Below are positions 11,354-22,093 of a stretch of 64,000 nt of DNA, piece by piece. The position numbers and the translations under genes are program-made. The DNA comes from Turbatrix aceti. Lineage: Eukaryota; Nematoda; Chromadorea; Rhabditida; Panagrolaimidae. Each line of letters opens with the position of its first letter. Position 1 is the stretch's first letter. The notes beneath the pieces are model-generated. The model was not told the DNA's origin and did no database searches. It saw only the letters and a program-made list of their open reading frames with translations. The stretch is taken from NCBI GenBank assembly GCA_963969345.1, contig OZ017768.1:7464718-7528717 (forward strand), read 5' to 3'.

Positions 11354-13116
11354 TCAGTACTTCTGAAGGCCGTTACCGTTGGTCGGCGTGACGGGTTCGA
11401 CGACGACGACCTGGTGCTCGAGGCCGTCCTTGATTCCATTGCGATAGAGAAATTTGTGGGGATGCCGTGCGAGGTGCATATCCTGCATGTAGTGGTACGC
11501 GTTGTGCACGACCCAGATGAACCATACGGAGAGGAAGATGAACGCCAGCAGCAGGGCTGCGGCAATCGCGAAGAATACCCGGGTTTCTGGAATTGGCAAA
11601 AGTTTGTTAGATGGGGCGAACACGGAGAAAAAATAAATAAATATTTATTTTTATTTCAACACTCACCGGAAACAGCCTCGGTTTCATTCCTGAATGACTT
11701 GCTCTCGACGTTCTCGACAAAGCCTTGGGCCCATTTTGGCGCGAGAATTATGACTATTATGCTCGTGATCGTGAAGAGGAAGGCTGCGACTACAAGGATT
11801 GACTGAAAGTTGTCGGGTTTGAATGGGGATCGATGGACAGTATTTTTTTCGCGATCATTTTTTTGACAAACATGAGTATGTATTTTTCAAATAACGGCAA
11901 TTCGGGCCGTTATTTGTGATGTTTTTTTACGTTACAAAACTGTTTGAAAATCTTACAAAAAAATTTCAAACACTTTGCAACGTAAGAAAAACGTACAAAA
12001 ACGGGTGCCAAAATTGGCATTTTTGAAATTTTGAAAGAACATTGCTCAAAAACTACTGCACTTAGAAACGGTTAGTACATTATTCGACTCAGTTTTTGAT
12101 AGAGAATTTTTTTAAATTGTAAAAATGAGGCGTCTTTATTTTAAATAATGCTGAAATTAAATGTTCTATTTTGACGTTTTTTGTTTGGCATTATTTAAAA
12201 CAAAAACCTTGCATTTTTATACTTTCAAAGATTTTCTATCAAAAATTAAGTCGATTGATGTGTTATCTGTTCCTGAAAGTGTTGTAGTTTTTTAGCAATG
12301 CTACACTTTCAAAATTTCAGAAATGCCAATTACAGGACGCTTTTTTTGACCTGCCTAAGGAATGCAAAAACTAACTATTTTTGGCAAAATTTCATGCCAA
12401 ATGTGTATACAAATGCAAAACGGATGAAAATTCCCCATCTCTGCTTTAAACTTGTTTCGTCCCCCTATCCATGACCGCAAGCCATAACCAGCACCCTGTC
12501 CATGATGTTGATGATCAGATCATCATCATCGCCCATAATAGATAGTGCTGAACGCGCGGCTCCTGACGATTTATTAACAGTGCACTTTTTCGCAGGCCCA
12601 TTCATTCTGCGTAGAAGTGACATCACCCCACCCCACGGCCTGCGCAGGGCGGGCGCGTGTGCACTGGAGGGGACAACGCAACGTGATTGCGCAAAAACTA
12701 TCAAAACAAGATACATACGTACGCCTGCGGTTGGGTTGGTTTACGGACAATTGATTGAGACAAACACGCGGACTGCAAACAATAAAAAAAAAAATCCCCC
12801 TCACCTGAACGATGACGAATGGCAGGTAGAATCGTTGTTTCTCTGATTTGTGCGCGTAGAGGATGAGCGCACCGAGCACGAGGGTGAGGACAGCAGGGAT
12901 GAAGCCGAGCCAGTAGTTGGCGACGGTGCTGAAGATGAACGCGAGCACCGCAGCGAGGACCAGGATGATGCCGATGATGAACGCACCCTGCTTGAAGTGG
13001 ATCCGTTGCAGGCAGCATTTGTACTCGGGAGAGTTGTGTCGAAATGGGTCGATCTCGAGTACTTCCACCTTTGTACCGGATTCTATTTTGGAGAACTTCT
13101 TTTCGATTTTTGTCAT
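11354..13116 (-). CDS. four-transmembrane protein
   Basis: Three exons on the minus strand: 13116-12805, 11802-11667 and 11586-11354, joined phase 0 then phase 1, giving 226 residues. The chosen ATG follows an acceptor (CTCTTTTCAG) by two bases, so it is probably trans-spliced or has a 5' UTR intron; the open frame further upstream is intronic. Membrane segments lie at about 44-66, 68-88, 97-126 and 153-176. The N terminus is charged and cytosolic-looking, and the loop after segment 3 contains a possible N-glycosylation site (NET). The C-terminal 50 residues are soluble. The layout recalls LAPTM4-like or other nematode four-pass families, but no diagnostic motif fixes the family. Intron 1 is 1002 bp and hosts a foldback element. 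Confidence 0.8.
12003..12335. mobile_element. foldback MITE-like element in an intron
   Basis: Inverted halves pair ATTGCTCAAAAACTACTGCA with GTTGTAGTTTTTTAGCAAT and GTGCCAAAATTGGCATTTT with a near-complement at the right end. The interior is AT-rich. It shares the TAGTTTTTTAGC inner motif with the copies at 10.5 and 20.9 kb but is otherwise diverged. It lies in intron 1 of the four-pass membrane protein gene. Confidence 0.55.
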
Positions 13117-16100
13117 GACTGAAAAGAGGGGACTCAGGTGATCGATGGCGGATTGATATTTATTTGCACGCGGGGGGCTGGAAAGGAACGCTAACATAGA
13201 AAATAAATAGTAAGTTATTCAATTATGTATGTATGCATAAAATGGTCAAGGAACTCGGGCAAAAAGTGAGGCAGGGGTGTTTGACTGTCACGGTGTTAGG
13301 AAAATTATTTTTTTCATTTTTTAATAAAAAATGGAAAAAAAAGAACTGTCCGGTGCAAAAGGTCACGCTCGGTGCAGCCAGTCAGGATTGTCCAGTCCAG
13401 CAAATGAATGACCCAGGGAAAAATATGTAGAAAGTCAGTCAATCGTCCTTTCGCTCGGTCAACTGTCTGCCCTGCCCAGGCAAATAGTAAATAAATAAAT
13501 GCACAACTAGCCATCCATTTATTTTCCAAGGGGGCAGCGGGCACCAAAAAATCATGGGGATGGATCCTGGGGAACGATCGCGTTGCTCGCTGCTTTTCGG
13601 ATGATGTTGTAACACAAAACAAAGAACAAGAACAAGAACACGGACAAGAAGAAGGAGAAGAAGCACGTCTGCAGACTGACTGGCAAAAAAAGAGATAAAT
13701 ATGTACAACCAAGCGCGGGCTTTACATATTTTTTTTTGTTGCATTGCACTTTTTGGTGGAAAAAAAAGAAGGCACCAGGTCTGAGAGCTTGCACGGACTG
13801 TTCCGGTCTAATGCCGGTCGACTCCGAAGCATCGATGATCGTGGCATGCCGGGATGTGCGCAAAAGTTCAAAATGGCCCCTCGTAGGCAGGTAGAGGCGC
13901 CCTCAACAATATGTACATACTCTCTTTTTTTTTTACTTCTGGTCTCGCTCGCTCGCTCGTTGTCGGATGAAAGAGGAATCACAAGAGCAAGAGCAATTAC
14001 CAAAGGTGGAACGAACGAACGGGTAGGGTAACACGCAGACAGGTTGTGGCCGGATTGCGGGGCACAAAACCAATAAAATACACGATTCACGAATCACGAT
14101 TGACGATTGACGATTCTGTTGTGTTTGATAACGCGTACTGTTGTGTCGAAGAGGAGCGCGAAAAAAAAGGGGGGGGGGCTATCAAGATGCAGACGCAGAT
14201 GCGCATTTCGCACTTCTTCGAAGATGATTGCGACATCGATGTGGCTGTTCAATCGACCAAAACTGCATTTGGGTTGGCCAACTGACTTTTGTAAATACAC
14301 AAAAAAACATGCCGAAAGATCAGACACCGATCACCGACGAAAAACAATTTATGAACAAAAAAAACACGTGATTGGAGTAAAAAATTTGGGTTTTTTCGGG
14401 CACATTTGATAGAAAAAAAAAGAAGCGCGGACAAACGACCACCACTGTTGCTGGAAGAAGGTGGAAAAGGACACGACACGACGGCAGCAAGGCTGTGTTG
14501 AAAAAAAAAGTGCAGGACGCCGCCACGGCCGCGTCCGGCATGGTGACGGAAAAGCAATAAATTTTAACAAATTTTATCTACATTTACGTGTTGAAGAGGA
14601 GGACAGGAAGGAGATATCTGATACTACTTCGACGAGGTTGGGTCGGTCGTTAGTCAGGGTAATTGGCTGCATGTTGCTTAATGATTTATCTGTCATCAAG
14701 CAAATTTTGATCGTTATCGAATTTTTTTTACTTGAATTTCAAAAAAAATTTCGAGAACGGGAAATAATAAATTTCTAGTCCCCAAAAATCCAGGTGCCAG
14801 CCAGATGAGAAACTCGGCAATGAAATTTTAATTAAAAACTATTTATGTAAATAAAAAAACGTTGACCTCCTGACAGCCGGATGATGGAGGTCAAAAAAAT
14901 ACCTCACCTCACCTGTGAGTCACCTGGACGAGTCACGCGGCTTCGAACTAGTCCCGGCACGGGAACGAACGAACGCAGCATGACTCGGATTTCGACTTCA
15001 TCGCCCGACTTTGAACATGGAAGGCAAGAAACCCGATGCGGTGAGGGTGAGTGGGCCAGGTGAGGCCAGGTGAGAAAAAATTCCGACCAAGTATTTGGTG
15101 GTTTTTTTGAAAGAGAAGACGTACATAAATTATGACGCGAGGACAAACAAGCAATTCCCAATTGACTGCCATTATTTACGGTCATTTGACTCAAAAAAAG
15201 AACTGCTGACACAATAATTTATAAAACCCAAGGAACACGATTTTTTTTTACAAATTCCCCTGGAAAAAAAACTTGTGCCACCAAACTTCTGCTCCGGACC
15301 CCTCAAAAAAAGACCTTGCAGCTGGTTGATCCACCGGCACGTACCCAATGCGAGTAATCAAACCAGTTAAACAAATCAACGGGGAAAGAAAGAAAGTTGT
15401 TGTGCATGCAAAACATTTATTGCCGATTTTATTGACGGTTAGGTTAGATTTATATTTCAACTGTTTTAACATTGGATCCCTCTTCGTTCTTCTTTTTTTG
15501 TGGTTCTTTCTCTTGTTCTGGACAAGCCACAGATAACACGTTTTATGCAACGAAAAAAAAGGGGAAAAAAAGAAAGAGCGAAGTTTGATTTTGTTTGGGG
15601 ACGACAAACAAGAAACTAAAGATCGTATCACTTTTTTTTTGCGTAAGATTAACACAAAAATATGATATTTATATGCAAAGGACGCGGATCAGCCAGAAAT
15701 AGCATAAAAAAATTGTTGCATATTTTTTTGAAAATATTATATAATATTTATTTCCGGTGGGAGATGAAAAATTCCGGAAAACGTTTTCAATAAAAACATG
15801 TAAAAATCTGTAATTGAAAAAATACAGTTGAAAAAATCGTGGCAAGACCCTCAAAAAAATTTTTGGAAGCTCCGCCTCGAAAAAATAATTTCATGTCGGA
15901 ACATAAAATTTTTTTTTCACAAAAAGCAGATCAACTATGGATTAGAGATTTGCTCGAACAAAAAAAAACTGTCCGTCTGACGTAAAAAATAGCGCAATCA
16001 ACGGTTGTTTCACGCAACAATGACAACAGAACAACAAAAAAACACAATAGCGTTAAAAATAATTTTATTTTTTTATTTTTTTTACCACGACTACAAAAGT

Positions 16101-16462
16101 GTTTACAACAGGTTCACGACCAGCAAAAAAGCGATTAACTGTGATCGACAATGCGGAGAGGAGCAGCCCGTGGCAATGCAGGTAAACAATTGATTGGCCG
16201 CTCCGCGCAACTGCGCGAAATGGGCCTGTCTGCGTTCCAGCCCATTGCTGGCTGCGCGCTGCCTTCAGGGGCTAGGCAGGCTCCGTGACAATGCCTGCCT
16301 GGCTGCAGCGTGACCCAGAGCAGCCTATGTGTTGTGCCACCCCAGCCAGACCTGATCAAAGTCGGGCAAAAAGGAGCACGAACGAACGAAAAAAGGCGGA
16401 AGAAAGGCCAACGAACAAAGAAGGGCGCAGAATTGACTTTTTTTTTCTAAGACAGAAAAAAA

Positions 16463-17330
16463 GTGAATAAAAGAGTGCATTCCATTGACCTTGATTCCCT
16501 CACATCAGATAGAAGACCTCCGTTACCTGGAACATCTGGTGTTACCTGGAACACAGAAGACCCTCCGTTTTTGGTTTTTATCCCGCATGCAAAAAAATGT
16601 GAGACAAAAAAAGAACAACATGAAAGATCCTGCGTCTGCGGTTGTTTATTCACACGAAAATAATAGTTTTGATGCTTTTTCACAAATTTTTGTAAGCTTT
16701 CGTGCAGAAAATTCTGCGCCATGGGAACTGGCTGCGTCTGTCACAAGGGAAAAAAATCTGTTTTTTACAGGAGACAAAAAAAAGTGGGTTTAAAAAGGAA
16801 AACTTTTCACAAAGCAAATTTGTGCCGAAAAACCACGGCCTTTTCGGTTTCTCGGCACGAAAACGTGTGTGCAAAATTTAAAAAAAAATGTGTCAAAAAC
16901 CACAAAAAAAAACGCATACGTGCAAAATTTAAAAAATTTGCCACTCTGGAATTTTTGAAATGCAATTTTCGGCTTAAATTAACAGGCACCTGTTTTTTTT
17001 GTGTACACAAAACTTCGAAAAAGGGCGTTAAAGAACCGAAGACCGGTCGACCGACTCAAAAATCGTTCAATCCTGTGTTTAAAAAAATTAAGCGTGCTGC
17101 ATGACTTCATGATGTCAAAACAAACAGCTTTTTGATACTTCCGAAAAACACCAGAAACAAAACTAAAAAATACCAAAGTTCCAGAATCCAAGCCAATTCT
17201 TGTTCCAAAACCCGAGTTCGTTCTCGCCCCCGGAAGTGCAAAACAGGTGACCGACCCGCTGTTTTTAAACAAAAAAAATACGATGACATTCCTACAGTCA
17301 AGAATGGACAAAAAAAGACGTGAGGTTTAA
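16463..17330 (+). other. possible decayed or unresolved coding cluster
   Basis: Several open segments lie close together on the plus strand: 16485-16793 (102 codons, includes SFRAENSAPWELAASVTREK), 16985-17104 (ends KEPKTGRPTQKSFNPVFKK then a stop) and 17136-17330 in the frame of the first segment (includes KPILVPKPEFVLAPGSAKQ, stop TAA). Convincing splice signals joining them were not found, and A-rich DNA gives long Lys-rich frames by chance. It could be an unrecognised gene, a pseudogene or noise. Confidence 0.2.
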
Positions 17331-17749
17331 CGACATTCCAAAAAGAAATAAATAATATTTCTGCAATCACGAAAAACAAAGAAGAAGGCAACCACAACTC
17401 CTACGTATTGCAAAGCCAGGCAGGCAAGCAGCCAGCAATGATGACTTGCGAAGTCATAAATCATTGCAGACGTCACGTGGGTGCCCAACGGCCATGATCC
17501 CCCCACCCAGCCTTCTGAAAAGAAGAAGAAAAGGCAGCTTGAAGAGTGGTCTCTATTTCCAAGGGGGACGGGATTTTTTTCCCTTCTTCTTGACCTGATC
17601 GAAAAAATCCTTTCCCGCGCATCTGTCTCATGGATCAACAGGTTTCGCCAGCCCGCTTTGGGACAGCTTTGCGTTAGATCCGTCGAAGAACAGATGCTAC
17701 AAACGTGTGTGTGTGTGTGTAAAACGCGTTTATCAACGTCAGACATGTC

Positions 17750-18140
17750 AGGGGGCCAAAAATTTTTGGCCCGCCGATAAAAAATTATGAATTTTTAATC
17801 AAACTTGATGATTTATTTTTTAAATCAGTAAAATTAATGTAAAATCAGGTTGAAAAAAAAGAAATAAAAAAAAAGAAATTAAAATTTTTTTTGTTCAAAA
17901 TGAAATTTTAAAATTAAAAAAAAATCGTATAAACGCACAATTATTTTAATTAAAAAAATTAAAAATAATAAAAATAATTTGTGCGTTTATGAATGTTTTA
18001 CAATTTTTTTTTAATTTAAAAATTTCTTTTTGAACAAAAAGTTTTATTTTTTTTTGTAATTTTTGCTTTAAAAAAAATGTATATAAGGTCAAAAAAAAAC
18101 AGCCACGGCCCCCGGAGCTGGCCCCTAAAATTTTTTTAAA
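17750..18140. repeat. AT-rich foldback with a 20-bp perfect palindrome
   Basis: At 17753-17772 the sequence GGGCCAAAAATTTTTGGCCC is its own reverse complement. Further in, 17926-17995 forms a hairpin from ATAAACGCACAA and TTGTGCGTTTAT, and the surrounding A/T runs also pair (TTTTGTTCAAAA near 17890 against TTTTTGAACAAAA near 18029). Confidence 0.6.
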
Positions 18141-18433
18141 CCTGTTTGATGCTGGCCAACATCGGCGCATGCGCATGCCAACAATTTATACAAACCTCCA
18201 AAAAATTCGGATGAAGCTGGCAATTATCCAGTTGTTGCAAAACGTTGATCATATCACACCTGTGCACCTGTGATTAAAAAAAATGTTTGGTAACATTGGA
18301 AACAAATTGTTTCAATAAATAAAATTATCTAATAACCATGCCCATTTTAAATACGTTTTTTGTGCATCAAAACTGTAAAATGTCAGTTTTGGGAGATGGT
18401 TAAGCACAATGATTAAATCGAAATGCCAGCGTC

Positions 18434-18730
18434 AAAGGTGAACGTAAACTTCCACAAACCGTAGTTCCCCACTGTCTGGTTTGGCCCTCAGGGGTTCATT
18501 CATAATTAATTTAACACCCCATCTTCAAAACAAAACCAAAAAAGTTATGAACACTGTCTGTGCAACAGAAACAGAAAAAGTTGGCGTTAAAGGTGAACGT
18601 GAACTTCTGGAAACCGTATTCCCCCTCAGTCGCCAGGTTTGGGGCATGGTCCTCGTTCATGGAGGGGGGGGGGGTTCATTCATAATTGAACACCCCTTCT
18701 TCAAAACAAAAAAAAAGATGAGCACCGTCT
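18434..18730 (+). repeat. imperfect tandem duplication, about 155 bp unit
   Basis: Two adjacent copies begin AAAGGTGAACGT near 18434 and 18589. They share AACCGTA, CAGGTTTGG, the block GGTTCATTCATAATT, CACCCC, TTCAAAACAAAA and CACCGTCTG-type ends. The second copy has an expanded G run (about 18662-18675). No coding role is apparent. Confidence 0.75.
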
Positions 18731-20886
18731 GCGAAATAAATATTAGTACAACCCCCAGTCAGGCCGTTTCTGCTTGCCCGCCGGCAGATAAATAATATTT
18801 AGGATGCTGGGTTGGCTGGTGATCATCACGCGTTCATGCCAAAGGCGAGGGGAGCTCGAGTGGCGAAGAAGAAAAAGAAGACGAAACCTGTTTCACTTGA
18901 CGCAACGCGCGCGCAGGCAGTCAAAGTCAAGGAGAGGGCGACCGGCGACGACTTCCCCCTTCGAGGAGTACGCCGCCGGGTGGCTTACACCGGTAGCAGT
19001 TGTTGCCACCCGACCAATCGTGCAAAATGGCTGGCGGGTGATCTTTCCTTGTAGGGAAAAGGTGTGTGCGCAACACAACACAACTCTTGCCTACTGGGTT
19101 CTTATATATTTATGAATGAACGCGCATCAATCGCATTTTTTCGTCGTGTCCGTAAAAAAGCGGGGAGTTTTGGGATGCGCAAGGTGAATTCATGACATTT
19201 TTTGTTTCTCCTGTTCTGTGCAGGACAAAAAGAATAACAAACAAAGTTTACAAACGGGAATGAGTTTTGGCGTGGTGTGCAGAACGGGGCCGATACAACG
19301 AAAAGGTCGTGAGCAAAGATAGGCGAGCTGCAGTTTTTTTTGTTCCCTATATTTTACACGAGCAATTTAAAAAAAATAAAAATTTTGTTCAACGAAAATT
19401 TTTGATAGAGTTTGCAGACAAACATTTTTTTAAATAAATTTTACAAAATTGCATTTCTCCATGCAAAAAAACGTAAAATTGAACAGTCCACATTTTTCAA
19501 ATAAATTTAGCCAACAAAGTAGTTTCCTGAACATTTTGTTCGCAAAATTTTATTTTTAAATATTCAGTTTATAATTTTTTACAGTTACCCTAATTTTACC
19601 CAAATGTTTGTAAGTTTGGAAAATTTAGCTCGGAAAAAAACGCAAACAAAAAATTTGAAAACAATCTGTTCGCGAACGAATAAATACAAAAATGAAGAAT
19701 CAAATGAGTTGACTGCTTCAAAAAATGCATAAATTCTGGGGTCTTCAAAAGCTCAAAAAACAGTCCAACGTGTCCAACATGCCACAAAACGCCCCTGGCA
19801 ATGATGCGCTGCAGGATGGCTCTTCAATTGTTTATACCATCCGTTTGCTAGCAAGCTATCACGCCCGACACAAAATCAAAAAAAACACAATTTATGATAC
19901 AATTTTTGCCCAGTCAGTGGCGTCTGTCACGCATTTTTTTATCTGACATAAAATTCATTTTCATCTCCTGGTGAGAGCAATTTTTGACTGACCAGCAAAC
20001 GTGTGAAAAAGCATGCGCCTGCTTGGTAAGCTGATAGTATGTCAAAAAAATCCAGGAAGTTGTCAAAAAAATGAAAAGTTGTCAAGATCCGCGAAAAAAA
20101 TATTGTTATAGATTTAAGACATCAAACTGGAAAATAAATATTATTTGTCAATAACAACAGTCGTAAAACATGAAAGCGAGTCCGAAAAAGCCGACCGCGA
20201 CCGACCGCCAATGACATTTCACAAATCCACGCACACCTGACTGGCCAGAAAAAAACCGTGAGCTCTGTCAAAGAAAGTTGCCAACCAGCTACAAAAAATA
20301 TTACATATATAATAGTTTTTTGAAAATAGAAAACAAACTCCCTCAAGCATGACATGTCATGTTTTGGTGGGCGAAAGTGCCCCCCTGCCTGCCTGCCTCC
20401 TGGTCGAAGGAAAAAAAACCACCCAGGAGGAACAGCAAGAGGGGCACTTTTGGCGCGTTCCCCGTCTTTCCATCGTCCTCCGTCTGCTAGATAAAATTTT
20501 TGGCCGCGAGACGTCAATTTTCTACGAACGTGCGGGATAATTTTATACCTTCTGTGCACCGTTCAATGCCATTTCCATCTCCTCACAATTACCGGTTTTC
20601 AAAGTTGGCAGATTGAAAAAAAGAAAGGTGAATGGATGCGCATGAAAAATTGATTTTTTGTCCGAGCAAATGGAATCGGCACTTTTTTGGTTACAAAAAA
20701 GATGAAAAACTGAAGATTGATGAGATGTCTTCATGGTGACATTTGGGCAAAATATGGTGATCAGCAATGCCAACCGACGATATTTTACCGGACTTTATAA
20801 TTGCGACATCGCCAAGGTGTGTCACAAATGCTTTATGAATTTTTGCAAAACCATAAAAAAAATCTGACAGAGTTACGATCGCCGGA

Positions 20887-21222
20887 AATCGCGTTTTTGC
20901 CATTTTTGACGATTTTTGGCACGTTGTAGCTAAAAAAAAAACTACGGGATTTTCAAAGCCAGGGTACATTGCTCGACGTAACTTTTGATGGAGAATTTTA
21001 GAAAGATATAAAAATTTAGTGTTATCACTTTGAAAAATGCCGAAACAAATGTACATAATACTTTTTAAATCCGACTTTCGGCATTTTTAAAGGCGGTAAC
21101 ACCATATTTTTAAATTTTTCTCGGATTTTCCGTCAAAAGTTGCGGCGGCCCTGGTTTTGGAAATGTCGTAGTTTTTTAGCTACGGTGTGCCAAAATTTAT
21201 CAAAAATGACAAAAACGCAATT
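20887..21222. mobile_element. foldback MITE-like element, copy 2
   Basis: The left half begins AATCGCGTTTTTGCC and the right half ends AAAATGACAAAAACGCAATT; the halves are imperfect inverted repeats over most of their length. Both carry the blocks TAGCTAAAAAA and CCAGGGTA or their complements. This is the clearest member of the family also seen at 10.5 kb. Confidence 0.65.
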
Positions 21223-22093
21223 TTTTTTGACCGAAACGATATAAGGAAAATAATTTTTACTTTAGAAACTTTTCCTAATATTCAAAGTTGCATTTTGTGA
21301 AGAATTTTCAAAAAAAACTGCAAAATTTATAAATTCCATGTTCGCTGATCAAAAAAACAGATTGTCCACGAAAACTTTGCAGTCGCATCTGCAGCCCTAG
21401 CTAACACATGGTATTCAATTCGTACATAACGATCAACGATTAATTTGTTGTATGTACAGCAGCAACAAAAAATATTTGAAGCCGTCGATGATCGCGATCT
21501 TCTATGACTGATTTGTGCAAAAAATCGTATACAATGTATAATTTCCACAAGATTTGTTGCAGTCGAAAACTAAACTTTTTCTTTCCGTGGAGACAAACAG
21601 TATTTGCGTGTGTCGTCCGATGAGCCAGGGCCAGGGCCGGGGCCATGAGTCACCGAATCAAAACAAAGATATCCGTTTCTTCATCAGCATCAGCGCAGAG
21701 AAAAGAGTACACAAGCCTGCCTGCCTGCCCGTTGCTGCTGCTGCCGGCCGGGCCCAGTCGAAGGAAGAATCAAGCGTCAAAAAATTCTAACTAACAAAAA
21801 ACTAGGGGGATCAACAACAATAAAAATCGAGGGGGACAACGCCACTAACAAAAATCTAAATAAAATGTTCTGAAAAACACCGGATAAAAATCCTGAAAAA
21901 AAAAACAATAAAAAAAAAGGTTAAAAAAAAAAGTGCAAAAAAAATTTAAAACTGCAAAAAAAATTTAAAATAATTGTTCTGCAAAAAAAATCTTTTTTTT
22001 TAATAAAAGTCAACAAAAAATGAAAACAACAACAAAAACTCCGCGGCAGCAAATTTCTGACCAACTCTAGCCAAAAAAACCAGCAGCCAAAAC

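Larger units (their letters stand above)
13117..22093. other. 9-kb gene-poor region
   Basis: No complete gene is supported. Contents: a short tandem of CACGATTGACGATT at 14082-14115; a GC-rich patch at 16146-16370; a possible coding cluster at 16463-17330; a GT microsatellite at 17705-17720; the AT foldback at 17750-18140; a tandem duplication at 18434-18730; GC-rich patches around 18.8-19.05 kb; and a foldback MITE at 20.9-21.2 kb. Open frames elsewhere are short, overlap on both strands and lack coding character. Confidence 0.5.

Noticed and set aside
13314..14090. Several overlapping minus-strand frames of 100-130 codons
   Set aside because: They overlap in three frames, are rich in Phe, Ser and Leu from pyrimidine runs, and contain no domain pattern.
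18804..19115. Arg-rich 103-codon frame
   Set aside because: An alternative frame and the opposite strand are equally open; the composition follows local AAG/GAA purine bias.
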